The position numbers were made by a program, and so were the translations under genes. A DNA stretch of 64,000 nt, taken from Ferrimonas balearica DSM 9799 (GTDB lineage: Bacteria > Pseudomonadota > Gammaproteobacteria > Enterobacterales > Shewanellaceae). The notes beneath the pieces were generated by a model. The model did no database searches and was not told the origin of the DNA. It saw only the letters and a program-made list of their open reading frames with translations. The stretch spans positions 1,240,001 to 1,304,000 of the forward strand of contig NC_014541.1 of assembly GCF_000148645.1 (NCBI RefSeq), given 5' to 3'. Positions 43,070 through 51,429 of the stretch are shown here, piece by piece. The first letter of the stretch is position 1; the number at the start of each line of letters is the position of its first letter.

Positions 43070-45385
43070 ATGGGATCTGAAACGATAGAGTCCGGCTGGC
43101 TGCTCAGCCGGGAAACCCGCCCGACGGCAACCGGGGCGGAACTGGTGTATTGGCTGTCAACCGTCGACGGGCCGCGCTGTCTGGTGGTGCCGGGGCAACC
43201 CTACACCGGGTTGATACGCCAATCGGATACTGACGCCTGGCGGCAATGGCTGGGCCAGCGCACTGGCTGGCGGCTGAGCGCCACCGAAGCCCGGGATTTC
43301 GAGCTGGCACCGGTTGACGCACTCTATGTGTCTGACCCCGCGCTCTGGCGAGCCATTCGTCAATATGCCGAAACCTCGGGGTTGCGTCTGTATGAAGCGG
43401 ACATACGCCCTTGCGACCGTTACCTGATGGAGCGGTTTATCTGCGGTGCCATGGCTGCACGGGTTGCCAATAACGCCATTGTGGCGGCCAGACCGGCCAC
43501 ACCCAGTCATCAGCCCAGTATGGTGTCACTGGATATTGAGTGCAGCCGCCATGGCGAACTGTACTCCATTGGCTTTTATGCCGAAGGCCATCAATGTGTG
43601 CTGATGGTGGGGCCGGAGCAGGGGGGGCCAGATTACCTTCACTACGTGGAAGATGAGGCGGCGTTGCTGCGAGCGATGCTGGACTGGTTTGAGCAACACG
43701 ACCCGGACATCATCATTGGCTGGTCGGTGATCGGCTTCGATCTGGCGCTGCTGCAGAAACGGGCTCAGCATCATGGACTGAGGCTCAGCCTGGGACGGGA
43801 TGGCAGTGAACCGCGCTGGCGTGAGCAGGCGGGCCCGGGCCGGGAGTGTGGCATTGCGGGTCGGGCGGTGTTGGATGGCATCGACTGGCTGAAAGCCGCG
43901 TTCTACCACTTTGAAAGTTATGCCCTGGATGCGGTGGCGCAGTCTCTGCTGGGGGAGGGCAAAGCCTGCGACGATGTGCGTGGCCGCCTTAACGAGATTG
44001 AGCACAATTTCCGCCATAACAAGCCAGCACTGGCCCACTACAACCTGAAAGACTGCGAGTTGGTGTGGCGCATCTTTGAACACACTCAGCTGCTGGACTT
44101 TGCCCTGGCCCGGAGTCAGATGACGGGTCTCGAGTTGGATCGCACCGGTGGCTCGGTGGCGGCGTTTACCCATCGCTATTTGCCTCTGTTGCATCGGGCC
44201 GGATTTGTGGCCCCCAATCTGGACAGTCACGATATCCCCCCGAGTCCGGGTGGCTACGTGATGGATTCCATACCGGGCAAATACCGCAATGTCCTGGTGC
44301 TGGATTTTAAGAGTCTCTATCCCTCTATCATTCGCTCGTTTCTGATCGACCCGATGGGGATGGTGGCGGGCCTGGCGGAGCCCGACCCGGCACTGACCGT
44401 TGAGGGCTATCGTGGCGCCCGGTTCCACCGGACTCAGCATCGACTGCCCGCCATCATTGCGGAGCTGGCGCAGCAGCGGGAGCAGGCCAAGTTGGCCCGC
44501 AATGGGCCGTTGTCCCAGGCCATCAAGATCCTGATGAACTCCTTCTATGGGGTTTTGGGCGCGGCGGGTTGTCGCTTTCATGACCCCCGTCTGGCTTCCT
44601 CCATTACTCTGCGCGGCCACGACATCATGAAAACCACCCGGCGCTGGATTGAGGCGGAGGGCTATCAGGTTATCTACGGCGATACCGACTCGACGTTTGT
44701 TCATATTGGCGATGAACCGGATACCGATACCGCCCAGCGCATTGGCCGTGAATTGGTGACTCTGGTGAATCAGCGCTGGCAACAGAAGTTGGCTGAGCAG
44801 GGCCTGGACAGTGCGCTGGAACTGGAGTTTGAAACGCACTATCACCACTTCTTTATGCCCACCATCCGTGGCTCCAGCGAAGGGTCAAAAAAGCGATACG
44901 TCGGTGGGGTAGAGGGGCCGGAGGGGCTGGTCCTGACCTTTAAGGGGATGGAGACGGTACGGAGTGACTGGACCCCACTGGCCCGGGCCTTTCAACAGGA
45001 GCTGTACCAACAGTGGTTCAGCGGAAAGCCGGTAACCGGATTGGTGCGTCGTTGGATTCGCGAAACCCGTGCGGGTGAGCGGGACAGTGAGCTGGTTTAC
45101 AGCAAACGGCTGCGGCGTGATCTGGAAGGTTATCAGGCCAATGCACCGCATGTGCAGGCCGCGCGACTGGCTAACCAGTTACAAAATGATGTGGTGTATC
45201 GAAAAGGCAGTCGAATTCGCTATTTGATTGGCCAATCCGGTCCATATCCGTTAGGGCTGGGTGAAACCAACATCAACTATGAACATTATGTAGAGAAGCA
45301 GTTGCAGCCTGTGGCTGAGCCGGTTTTAAGTGTGTTGGGGCGTGCTTTTTCTGAACTGGATGGTGACCAGCTGGGCCTGTTCTAA
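43070..45385 (+). CDS. polB: DNA polymerase II (family B)
   Basis: This 771-residue family B polymerase is close to the 783 of E. coli Pol II. The proofreading exonuclease has SLDIEC (motif Exo I) and HYNLKDCELV (Exo III). The polymerase part has LDFKSLYPSIIRSF (motif A), KILMNSFYGVLG (motif B) and YGDTDSTFV (motif C), with metal-binding aspartates intact. Pol II acts in SOS-induced fork restart and bypass. The start is ATG 43070 behind a G-rich stretch; the frame is open further upstream, but only across the promoter region. It is divergent from dinG with a shared SOS control region. Confidence 0.95.
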   Translation: MGSETIESGWLLSRETRPTATGAELVYWLSTVDGPRCLVVPGQPYTGLIRQSDTDAWRQWLGQRTGWRLSATEARDFELAPVDALYVSDPALWRAIRQYAETSGLRLYEADIRPCDRYLMERFICGAMAARVANNAIVAARPATPSHQPSMVSLDIECSRHGELYSIGFYAEGHQCVLMVGPEQGGPDYLHYVEDEAALLRAMLDWFEQHDPDIIIGWSVIGFDLALLQKRAQHHGLRLSLGRDGSEPRWREQAGPGRECGIAGRAVLDGIDWLKAAFYHFESYALDAVAQSLLGEGKACDDVRGRLNEIEHNFRHNKPALAHYNLKDCELVWRIFEHTQLLDFALARSQMTGLELDRTGGSVAAFTHRYLPLLHRAGFVAPNLDSHDIPPSPGGYVMDSIPGKYRNVLVLDFKSLYPSIIRSFLIDPMGMVAGLAEPDPALTVEGYRGARFHRTQHRLPAIIAELAQQREQAKLARNGPLSQAIKILMNSFYGVLGAAGCRFHDPRLASSITLRGHDIMKTTRRWIEAEGYQVIYGDTDSTFVHIGDEPDTDTAQRIGRELVTLVNQRWQQKLAEQGLDSALELEFETHYHHFFMPTIRGSSEGSKKRYVGGVEGPEGLVLTFKGMETVRSDWTPLARAFQQELYQQWFSGKPVTGLVRRWIRETRAGERDSELVYSKRLRRDLEGYQANAPHVQAARLANQLQNDVVYRKGSRIRYLIGQSGPYPLGLGETNINYEHYVEKQLQPVAEPVLSVLGRAFSELDGDQLGLF

Positions 45386-45626
45386 ATGTTAATAAATGGT
45401 GATAAATATGCCATTTTTGCGATAACTTGACAGGATAAAGTGTGACAACTCGTAAGGAATGGTCAGTAATATTGCTCACTCGGCAAAAAGTGTGATCTTA
45501 ATCTCTTTAGGCGACTCCTGCCCTTTGATACTGTCCTAGCCCGTCAGCGGACGAACTAAAAAGTTCCCATGGAATATATGGGGGACACCAAACGAATATA
45601 TGACGCTTGATTGGTTAGGCAAATCC

Positions 45627-46649
45627 ATGAAAAAGACTCTGCTTGCTGCTGCTATCCCGGCACTGATGTTCGCCAACGGCGCTTCCGCTGTTGAACTGTA
45701 CAACGACGGCGTAAACTCCGTTTCCATGGGCGGTCACCTGACTGTTGAACTGTCCGATAAGAATGGTGATACCCAGCTGGGCGCTAACTCCCCGCGTATC
45801 AACTTCTCTTTCAACCGCGATCTGGGTGACGGCTTCAAGCTGGACAGCCGCATCGAAATGGGCATGAGCAACTTCGTGACCAGCGGTGAGAGCTTCTCCA
45901 CCCGTCTGGGTTACATCGGTGTTGGCCACGATGACTACGGTCGTCTGTCTGCCGGTAAGCAGTGGTCCGTATACTACGACGTAACCGCCGCGACCGATAT
46001 GCCGATCGCCTGGGGTTCTGACTCCCTGTTCTCCTACGCCAACGGCACCGACGGTGGCAAACTGGGTCTGGGTCGTGCTGACCAATCCGTTCAGTACCGC
46101 AACGGCGTTTCCCTGGGCAACGCTGGCGACCTGAACTTCGGTGTTCAGTGGCAGGGTGCTAACGACATCTATGATGATCGTCTGTCTGCTTCTGTTACCT
46201 ACGGCATCGCCGGTGTGAAACTGGGCTACGCCTACAGCGGCGGCGACGTTGATTACGCTGCAAACGGCGGTGTTAAAGATGCCAACGTTCACGCGTTCTC
46301 TGCTGCCTACGGTACCTACGGCAAAGGCCTGTACCTGGCCGGTGCTTACGCCATGTCCGAGAACCTGCAGAACTCCGAGCTGGCTGGCAACGCCATCATC
46401 GCTGACGAAGCCGATGGTTACGAAGCCCTGGCTGCTTACGGTCTGAACAACGGTCTGAACCTGTACGTTCTGTACCAAGGTGTTGAAGACACCACCAACG
46501 ACCTGACCGTTCAGGAGTACACCAACTTCGGTGCTGAGTACAAACTGACTCCGAACACCGTTGTTTACGGCGCTTACAAGGTTGACCACGGTTCTGACAT
46601 CAAAGATACCGACGACGGTTTCGCTGTAGGTCTGCGTATCTTCCTGTAA
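45627..46649 (+). CDS. Gram-negative general porin (OmpC/OmpU type)
   Basis: This 340-residue trimeric porin has a signal peptide (1-21, ending ASA). The mature part starts VELYNDG and is followed by a 16-strand barrel with the constriction-loop neighbourhood YGRLSAGKQWSVYYDV and a C-terminal GLRIFL strand. Codon choice is extreme for optimal codons (for example CTG, AAC, GGT), pointing to a major outer membrane protein. ATG 45627 is chosen because the signal peptide begins MKK; an ATG at 45600 would add nine residues. The porin at 46786 is a paralogue. Confidence 0.93.
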   Translation: MKKTLLAAAIPALMFANGASAVELYNDGVNSVSMGGHLTVELSDKNGDTQLGANSPRINFSFNRDLGDGFKLDSRIEMGMSNFVTSGESFSTRLGYIGVGHDDYGRLSAGKQWSVYYDVTAATDMPIAWGSDSLFSYANGTDGGKLGLGRADQSVQYRNGVSLGNAGDLNFGVQWQGANDIYDDRLSASVTYGIAGVKLGYAYSGGDVDYAANGGVKDANVHAFSAAYGTYGKGLYLAGAYAMSENLQNSELAGNAIIADEADGYEALAAYGLNNGLNLYVLYQGVEDTTNDLTVQEYTNFGAEYKLTPNTVVYGAYKVDHGSDIKDTDDGFAVGLRIFL

Positions 46650-46670
46650 TAGGACGCATACCCGCCAAAC

Positions 46671-46701
46671 AAAAAGCCACCGCCACTGCGGTGGCTTTTT
46701 T
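46671..46701 (+). terminator. Rho-independent terminator after the first porin
   Basis: AAAAAGCCACCGC (46671-46683) pairs with GCGGTGGC and is followed by six T. It separates the two porin genes. Confidence 0.92.
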
Positions 46702-46785
46702 GCATCTGGCGTTTGCCCGAGCTATCGCCACGAGGGCCATGGACTAGACTCAGGATCACCTCCTGCGCGTCTTAATGGTGTATGT

Positions 46786-47940
46786 ATGCGATTGACTCCG
46801 GTGTTTTTGGGTGTGTTGCTGGCATCACCCGCTTCTGCGATTACGCTTTACGACGATAACCTCAACCGGTTCTCTGTCGGTGGTCACCTTGGTTTTAACC
46901 TGGTGCAAACCGACGGTGATACCGAGCTGCTCGATTCCTCCTCCCGTATCCGCTTCCACTATGAACGCTCGGTTACCCGTGAATGGACCGCCGAAGCGAT
47001 GATGGAGTGGGGCTTCAATGCCATCGACTCCGGCAGCCAACTGACCCTGAACGGTGACTCTTTGCAAGCCGCCCGCGAAGGGGACTTCCTGTTTAATCGT
47101 TTGGGTTTTCTGGCCTTTGAGCATGACCGCTATGGCCGGCTGTCTGCGGGTAAACAGTGGTCGGTCTATTACGACGTGGCGGGCCCGACCGACAACTTCA
47201 TCATGACCGGGGGCCTCGCCTCCGGTACCTACAACTTCGGCTCTGATGGCGGGCTGTCCGGTACCGGACGGGCAGACAGCGCCCTGCAATATCGCAACGA
47301 TTGGGGCGGTTTCAGCGTTGGGCTTCAGTATCAGGCACGGGTTGCGGGTGAAGTAGGGATCCTGCCGCCGCCAGAGTGCGAGGAGGAGAATCCTCCCGCT
47401 GAGTGTGCGGTGTTTGAAGATGTCGATATTGAATACGACGACAGTTATGGCGCCTCGCTTCGTTATCGCTGGCAGAACTGGATGGTGGGTGTTGCCTATA
47501 ACCGGGGGGACTTTGATTCGACCTTTCGCCGCCAACAGGTGGCTGAACTGAAGGATGAAGCGCTGATCTTCGGTGCCAGCTACGGGACGTTGTATCAACC
47601 GGGGCTCTATCTCGCTGTCAACTACGCCGATACCGAGAACCACGAGATCGACAACCAGAACCGCGTTTTTAACGGCAACGGCTATGAAGTGATGCTGAAC
47701 TGGACCTTCGACAACAACCTGACTTTGGTGTCCGGGATCAACGAGCTGAAGTCGGATGATGCAAGTTATGAGGAAGTTAACGGGGTGTATCGCAAGCGCT
47801 TATACATCGTAGGTGCACACTACGAGTGGGGCACCCAGTTGCGCCTCTACTTCGAGGCCAAGATCGATGACAGTGACTTTGGCTTTGAAGGTTTGGGAGA
47901 AGAGGATCTGTATGGCATAGGCGCCCGTTTCTTCTTCTGA
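46786..47940 (+). CDS. Gram-negative general porin, paralogue of the preceding gene
   Basis: This 384-residue porin has a signal peptide (1-18, ending ASA) and a mature start ITLYDDNLNRFSVGGHL. It shares RLSAGKQWSVYYDV with its neighbour but has longer loops, one with two cysteine-glutamate-rich segments (PPPECEEENPPAECAVFED, near residues 206-224) that may form a disulfide-closed external loop. The C-terminus is GIGARFFF. Codon use is less optimised than in the first copy, suggesting lower or conditional expression. It has its own intergenic region after the terminator at 46671, so it is probably a separate unit. Confidence 0.92.
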   Translation: MRLTPVFLGVLLASPASAITLYDDNLNRFSVGGHLGFNLVQTDGDTELLDSSSRIRFHYERSVTREWTAEAMMEWGFNAIDSGSQLTLNGDSLQAAREGDFLFNRLGFLAFEHDRYGRLSAGKQWSVYYDVAGPTDNFIMTGGLASGTYNFGSDGGLSGTGRADSALQYRNDWGGFSVGLQYQARVAGEVGILPPPECEEENPPAECAVFEDVDIEYDDSYGASLRYRWQNWMVGVAYNRGDFDSTFRRQQVAELKDEALIFGASYGTLYQPGLYLAVNYADTENHEIDNQNRVFNGNGYEVMLNWTFDNNLTLVSGINELKSDDASYEEVNGVYRKRLYIVGAHYEWGTQLRLYFEAKIDDSDFGFEGLGEEDLYGIGARFFF

Positions 47941-48208
47941 TTCTGCTGGTTGGCCAAGACGGCGCATAATCTATGGTAAGTCCTGCATGGGCCCAGCAAA
48001 AATGCAGGTCTGGTCTCGACCTTTTCTGAGCCAAATGGTTCATTTTTCCTGTAATCAAGATGTAAATTAATGGTTGATTAGGTGTTTTTATTCTGGTTAC
48101 ATCAGTGCTGACAGATTGGGCGATGCCCTCTATCACCTCCTCCTCAGGGATGCAGTCGGGGGGAAGGAAAAAACTATAAACACACTGATGTGTCCAGGGA
48201 GAAAACAC

Positions 48209-51052
48209 ATGCATAACAACAGCGTTGTGTCTAAAGCTGTTCGCTTTGCACTGATTGTCGGCGCCTCCACCGCAGCCTTGACTGCTCCGGCGGTAATCGC
48301 TGCTGAAACAGACGAAGTTGAGCGTATTGAGGTTACCGGCTCTCGTATTAAGCGTACTGACGTTGAGAGTTCCAGCCCGGTACAGGTCTTCACCGCAGAA
48401 GAGATCCAGGAGATCGGCTTTACCCGCGTAGAAGACATCCTGAACCAGCTGCCCCAGGTTGAGGCGGCCGGTAACTCCTTTATCTCTAACGGTTCTTCCG
48501 GTACTGCGACCCTTGACCTGCGTGGTCTGGGTGCTAACCGTACCTTGGTGCTGGTGAATGGTCGTCGTCTTCAGCCGGGTGGCATCTACACCCAGTCCGC
48601 TGACGTTAACCAGATCCCCGCCGCCATGATTAAGCGCGTTGAGATCCTGACCGGTGGTGCTTCTACCACTTACGGTGCTGATGCCGTAGCCGGTGTTGTT
48701 AACTTCATCATGAAGGACGATTTCGAAGGTTTCGAAATCAACGCCGGTGCGTCTGGTTACCAGCATGACAATGATAATGGCTACATCCAGGGTCTGATGG
48801 ATGAGCGTAACTTTGAATACCCCACCGGGTCTGACGGCATCGATGGCGAAGCCTACAACATCGACGTTGTAATGGGTGGTGCCTTTGATGGTGGTAAAGG
48901 TCACGTCACCGCTTACGCCAGCTGGCGTCGCAACAACGAGTTGCTGCAGGGTCAGCGTGACTACTCCTCTTGTGCGCTGAATGCCTCCGGCACCGCCTGT
49001 GGTGGTTCCGCTAACACCCCGATCCCGACCTTCTTCATCTACGACGAGAACTTCGACACCGAACTGTTCTGGACTCTGGATCGCAACGGCAACGGCTTTG
49101 TGGAAGATTTCGGCGAGCGTTACAACTACGCCCCGATCAACCACTTCATGCGTCCTGATGAGCGTTTCACCCTGGGTGCATTCGCCAACTACGAGATCAA
49201 CGATTACGTTCGTCCGTACCTCGAAGTGTCCTACATGAACGACGTGACTGCGGCGCAGATTGCGGAATCCGGTACCTTCTTTAACGAAGGTTACGTGATG
49301 GATTTCGACAATGAGCTGCTGAGCGACCTGCAGAAGCAGCAGATTCAGGATGGCTTGGGTATTGGCCCGGATGACCAGTTCATCGCCTACATCGGTAAGC
49401 GTAACGTAGAAGGCGGTCCGCGTATGGACAGCCTGGAGCACAACTCCTTCCGTATCGTAATGGGTGCAGACGGTGATATTTCTGACTCCTGGTTCTACGA
49501 TGCGAGCTTCCAGTACGGTCAGACCTCCTCCTCTTCCGTTTACCAGAACGACTTCTTCGGCCCGCGCATCAACCAGGCCATCGGTGCCGTTGGCGCTGAG
49601 CCTTGTACTGGTGACTGTATCCCGTACGAAGTGTTCACCCTCAACGGTGTGACTCCGGAAGCTGCTGGTCAGCTGACCGGTACCGGTGTTCTTAACGGCA
49701 TCGTGACCCAGATGATCGCCAACGCCTATGTGTCTGGTGAGTTCGACTTTGCTCTGCCGACCGCTTCCACTCCGATTGCTGCGGTAGTGGGTACCGAATG
49801 GCGTGAGATTGAGTTCGAGCGTATCTCTGACGAAGTATTCGAGCAGGGCCTGCTGCTGGGTCAGGGTGGCCCGACCGAGAGCCTGCAGGGTGGCTACGAC
49901 GTTCGCGAACTGTTCGCTGAAGTCAGCGTTCCCCTGATCGAAGACGTTGTGGCGGTTGAAAGCCTGATTCTGGAAGCGGGTTGGCGTTGGTCTGACTACT
50001 CCACCTCTGGCAGCGACACCACCTACAAGTTTGCTTTTGATTGGACCATCTTTGATGGTTACAAAGCTCGTGCCAGCTACAACCGCGCCTCCCGTGCGCC
50101 GAACGTAGCCGAGTTGTTTGCCGCTCAGAGCGTCGGCCTGTTTGACGGTGCCGATCCCTGTGCCAACAACCCGGATACCGGTGTGCCGGATGCCACTCTG
50201 GAGCAGTGTCTGCGCACCGGCATGACCGCTGCCCAGTACGGTAACGTCAGTGCTTCACCCGCCAGCCAGTACAACCAGTTTGCTGGTGGTAACCCTGAGC
50301 TGAAGCCGGAGACTGCTGATACCTACACCATCGGTTTGGTTGCCCAGCCGTTCGACAGCCTGAACTTCACTGTCGACTACTGGAACATCGAGATGGAAGA
50401 TGTGATTGGTACCGTTGGTGCCCAGACCATCATCGACTCCTGTGTGGAGAACGGCGAGTTCTGTGAAAACATCAACCGTAACCAGTCTGGCAGCCTCTGG
50501 ATTGGTGAAGAAGGCTACGTTATCAACCTGTCTGACAACGTAGGTGGCCGTAAGTGGGAAGGTGTTGACGTAAGCGCCAACTACCTGCAGGAACTGCTGG
50601 GCGGTAACTTCAACATGACCCTGGCGGGCAGCTACTCCCTGACCAAGGAATACCAGCCGCTGGCCGGTAAGCCGGAACTGAACTACGACTGTTCTGGTGT
50701 GGTAAGCGTTCAGTGTTTCGCCCAGCCTGAGTGGCGTCACACTCTGAGCGTAAGCTACGACATGGACAGCTGGTGGACTGCCACTGCTCGCTGGCGTTAC
50801 TACGGTTCCGTTGATTACGACGGTGAAACCGATACCCTGGCTGCTGACGGCATCGCTTCCCAGAGCTACTTTGACCTGGTGGGTGGCTTCACCCTCGGTG
50901 ATAACTACGCTTTCCGCGTTGGTGTGAACAACGTACTGGATAAAGAGCCGCCGATGGTTGGTGGTACCCTGTCCAGCAACGCGAACACCGTTGCGGGCTT
51001 CTACGACACTCTGGGTCGTTACCTGTTTGCCAACGTGACTCTGAAGTTCTAA
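48209..51052 (+). CDS. TonB-dependent outer membrane receptor
   Basis: This 947-residue receptor has a signal peptide (1-30), then VERIEVTGSRIKRTD and a plug with LDLRGLGANRTLVLVNGRR and GGASTTYGADAVAGVVNF, and a barrel ending RYLFANVTLKF. It is of the same subfamily as the genes at 34872, 51430 and 62799. Strong codon bias suggests high expression. The start at ATG 48209 follows CAGGGAGAA; the frame is open 45 codons further upstream but without a signal-like sequence. The substrate is unknown; the paired cysteines in several extracellular loops fit receptors for larger ligands such as peptides. Confidence 0.94.
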   Translation: MHNNSVVSKAVRFALIVGASTAALTAPAVIAAETDEVERIEVTGSRIKRTDVESSSPVQVFTAEEIQEIGFTRVEDILNQLPQVEAAGNSFISNGSSGTATLDLRGLGANRTLVLVNGRRLQPGGIYTQSADVNQIPAAMIKRVEILTGGASTTYGADAVAGVVNFIMKDDFEGFEINAGASGYQHDNDNGYIQGLMDERNFEYPTGSDGIDGEAYNIDVVMGGAFDGGKGHVTAYASWRRNNELLQGQRDYSSCALNASGTACGGSANTPIPTFFIYDENFDTELFWTLDRNGNGFVEDFGERYNYAPINHFMRPDERFTLGAFANYEINDYVRPYLEVSYMNDVTAAQIAESGTFFNEGYVMDFDNELLSDLQKQQIQDGLGIGPDDQFIAYIGKRNVEGGPRMDSLEHNSFRIVMGADGDISDSWFYDASFQYGQTSSSSVYQNDFFGPRINQAIGAVGAEPCTGDCIPYEVFTLNGVTPEAAGQLTGTGVLNGIVTQMIANAYVSGEFDFALPTASTPIAAVVGTEWREIEFERISDEVFEQGLLLGQGGPTESLQGGYDVRELFAEVSVPLIEDVVAVESLILEAGWRWSDYSTSGSDTTYKFAFDWTIFDGYKARASYNRASRAPNVAELFAAQSVGLFDGADPCANNPDTGVPDATLEQCLRTGMTAAQYGNVSASPASQYNQFAGGNPELKPETADTYTIGLVAQPFDSLNFTVDYWNIEMEDVIGTVGAQTIIDSCVENGEFCENINRNQSGSLWIGEEGYVINLSDNVGGRKWEGVDVSANYLQELLGGNFNMTLAGSYSLTKEYQPLAGKPELNYDCSGVVSVQCFAQPEWRHTLSVSYDMDSWWTATARWRYYGSVDYDGETDTLAADGIASQSYFDLVGGFTLGDNYAFRVGVNNVLDKEPPMVGGTLSSNANTVAGFYDTLGRYLFANVTLKF

Positions 51053-51079
51053 GCACTTTATACATAAAGCAAAAGTATC

Positions 51080-51111
51080 AAGCCGGGAGTTTCAGACTCC
51101 CGGCTTTTTTT
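51080..51111 (+). terminator. Rho-independent terminator after the receptor gene
   Basis: AAGCCGGGAGT (51080-51090) pairs with ACTCCCGGCTT and runs into seven T. A strong terminator with a short loop. Confidence 0.92.
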
Positions 51112-51429
51112 GGGTTATATCCTGCCATTTAACAGAGGTAACTGGACGATATTGGGCGCATGTGACGGCTTTCAGCTAGCAAAATATTTACTGATTTGCA
51201 CCTAGAAAATCATGACGCCAGAAGGTGGCATTCATTAGCGGATAATTAAAAACAATCATTTTTTATTAGATTTAATCAACGTAACTGAGTGTTTTCTTGA
51301 TGCCCTGGGCTGATTGAGAGCATGGATTATATTTGATTGTATCTCTCTGTTCGTCTGACTTTTCAGACCGATTTCCCGTTGAGCAGTCGGGAAAAATTAT
51401 GATAAGCGCAAAGCGTTCAGGGAGAATAT
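51112..51429. other. Intergenic region upstream of a TonB-dependent receptor
   Basis: 318 bp without a gene. An AT-rich block (51240-51300) precedes the receptor and could hold its promoter. Its likeness to a Fur box is too weak to call. Confidence 0.4.

Noticed and set aside
47777-49441. A 554-codon open frame antisense to the porin and receptor genes
   Set aside because: Same explanation: a shadow of highly biased coding sequence, spanning two genes and their intergenic region.
51245-51290. An AT-rich stretch resembling a Fur box upstream of the receptor at 51430
   Set aside because: The match to the 19-bp Fur consensus is poor and the region is simply AT-rich.
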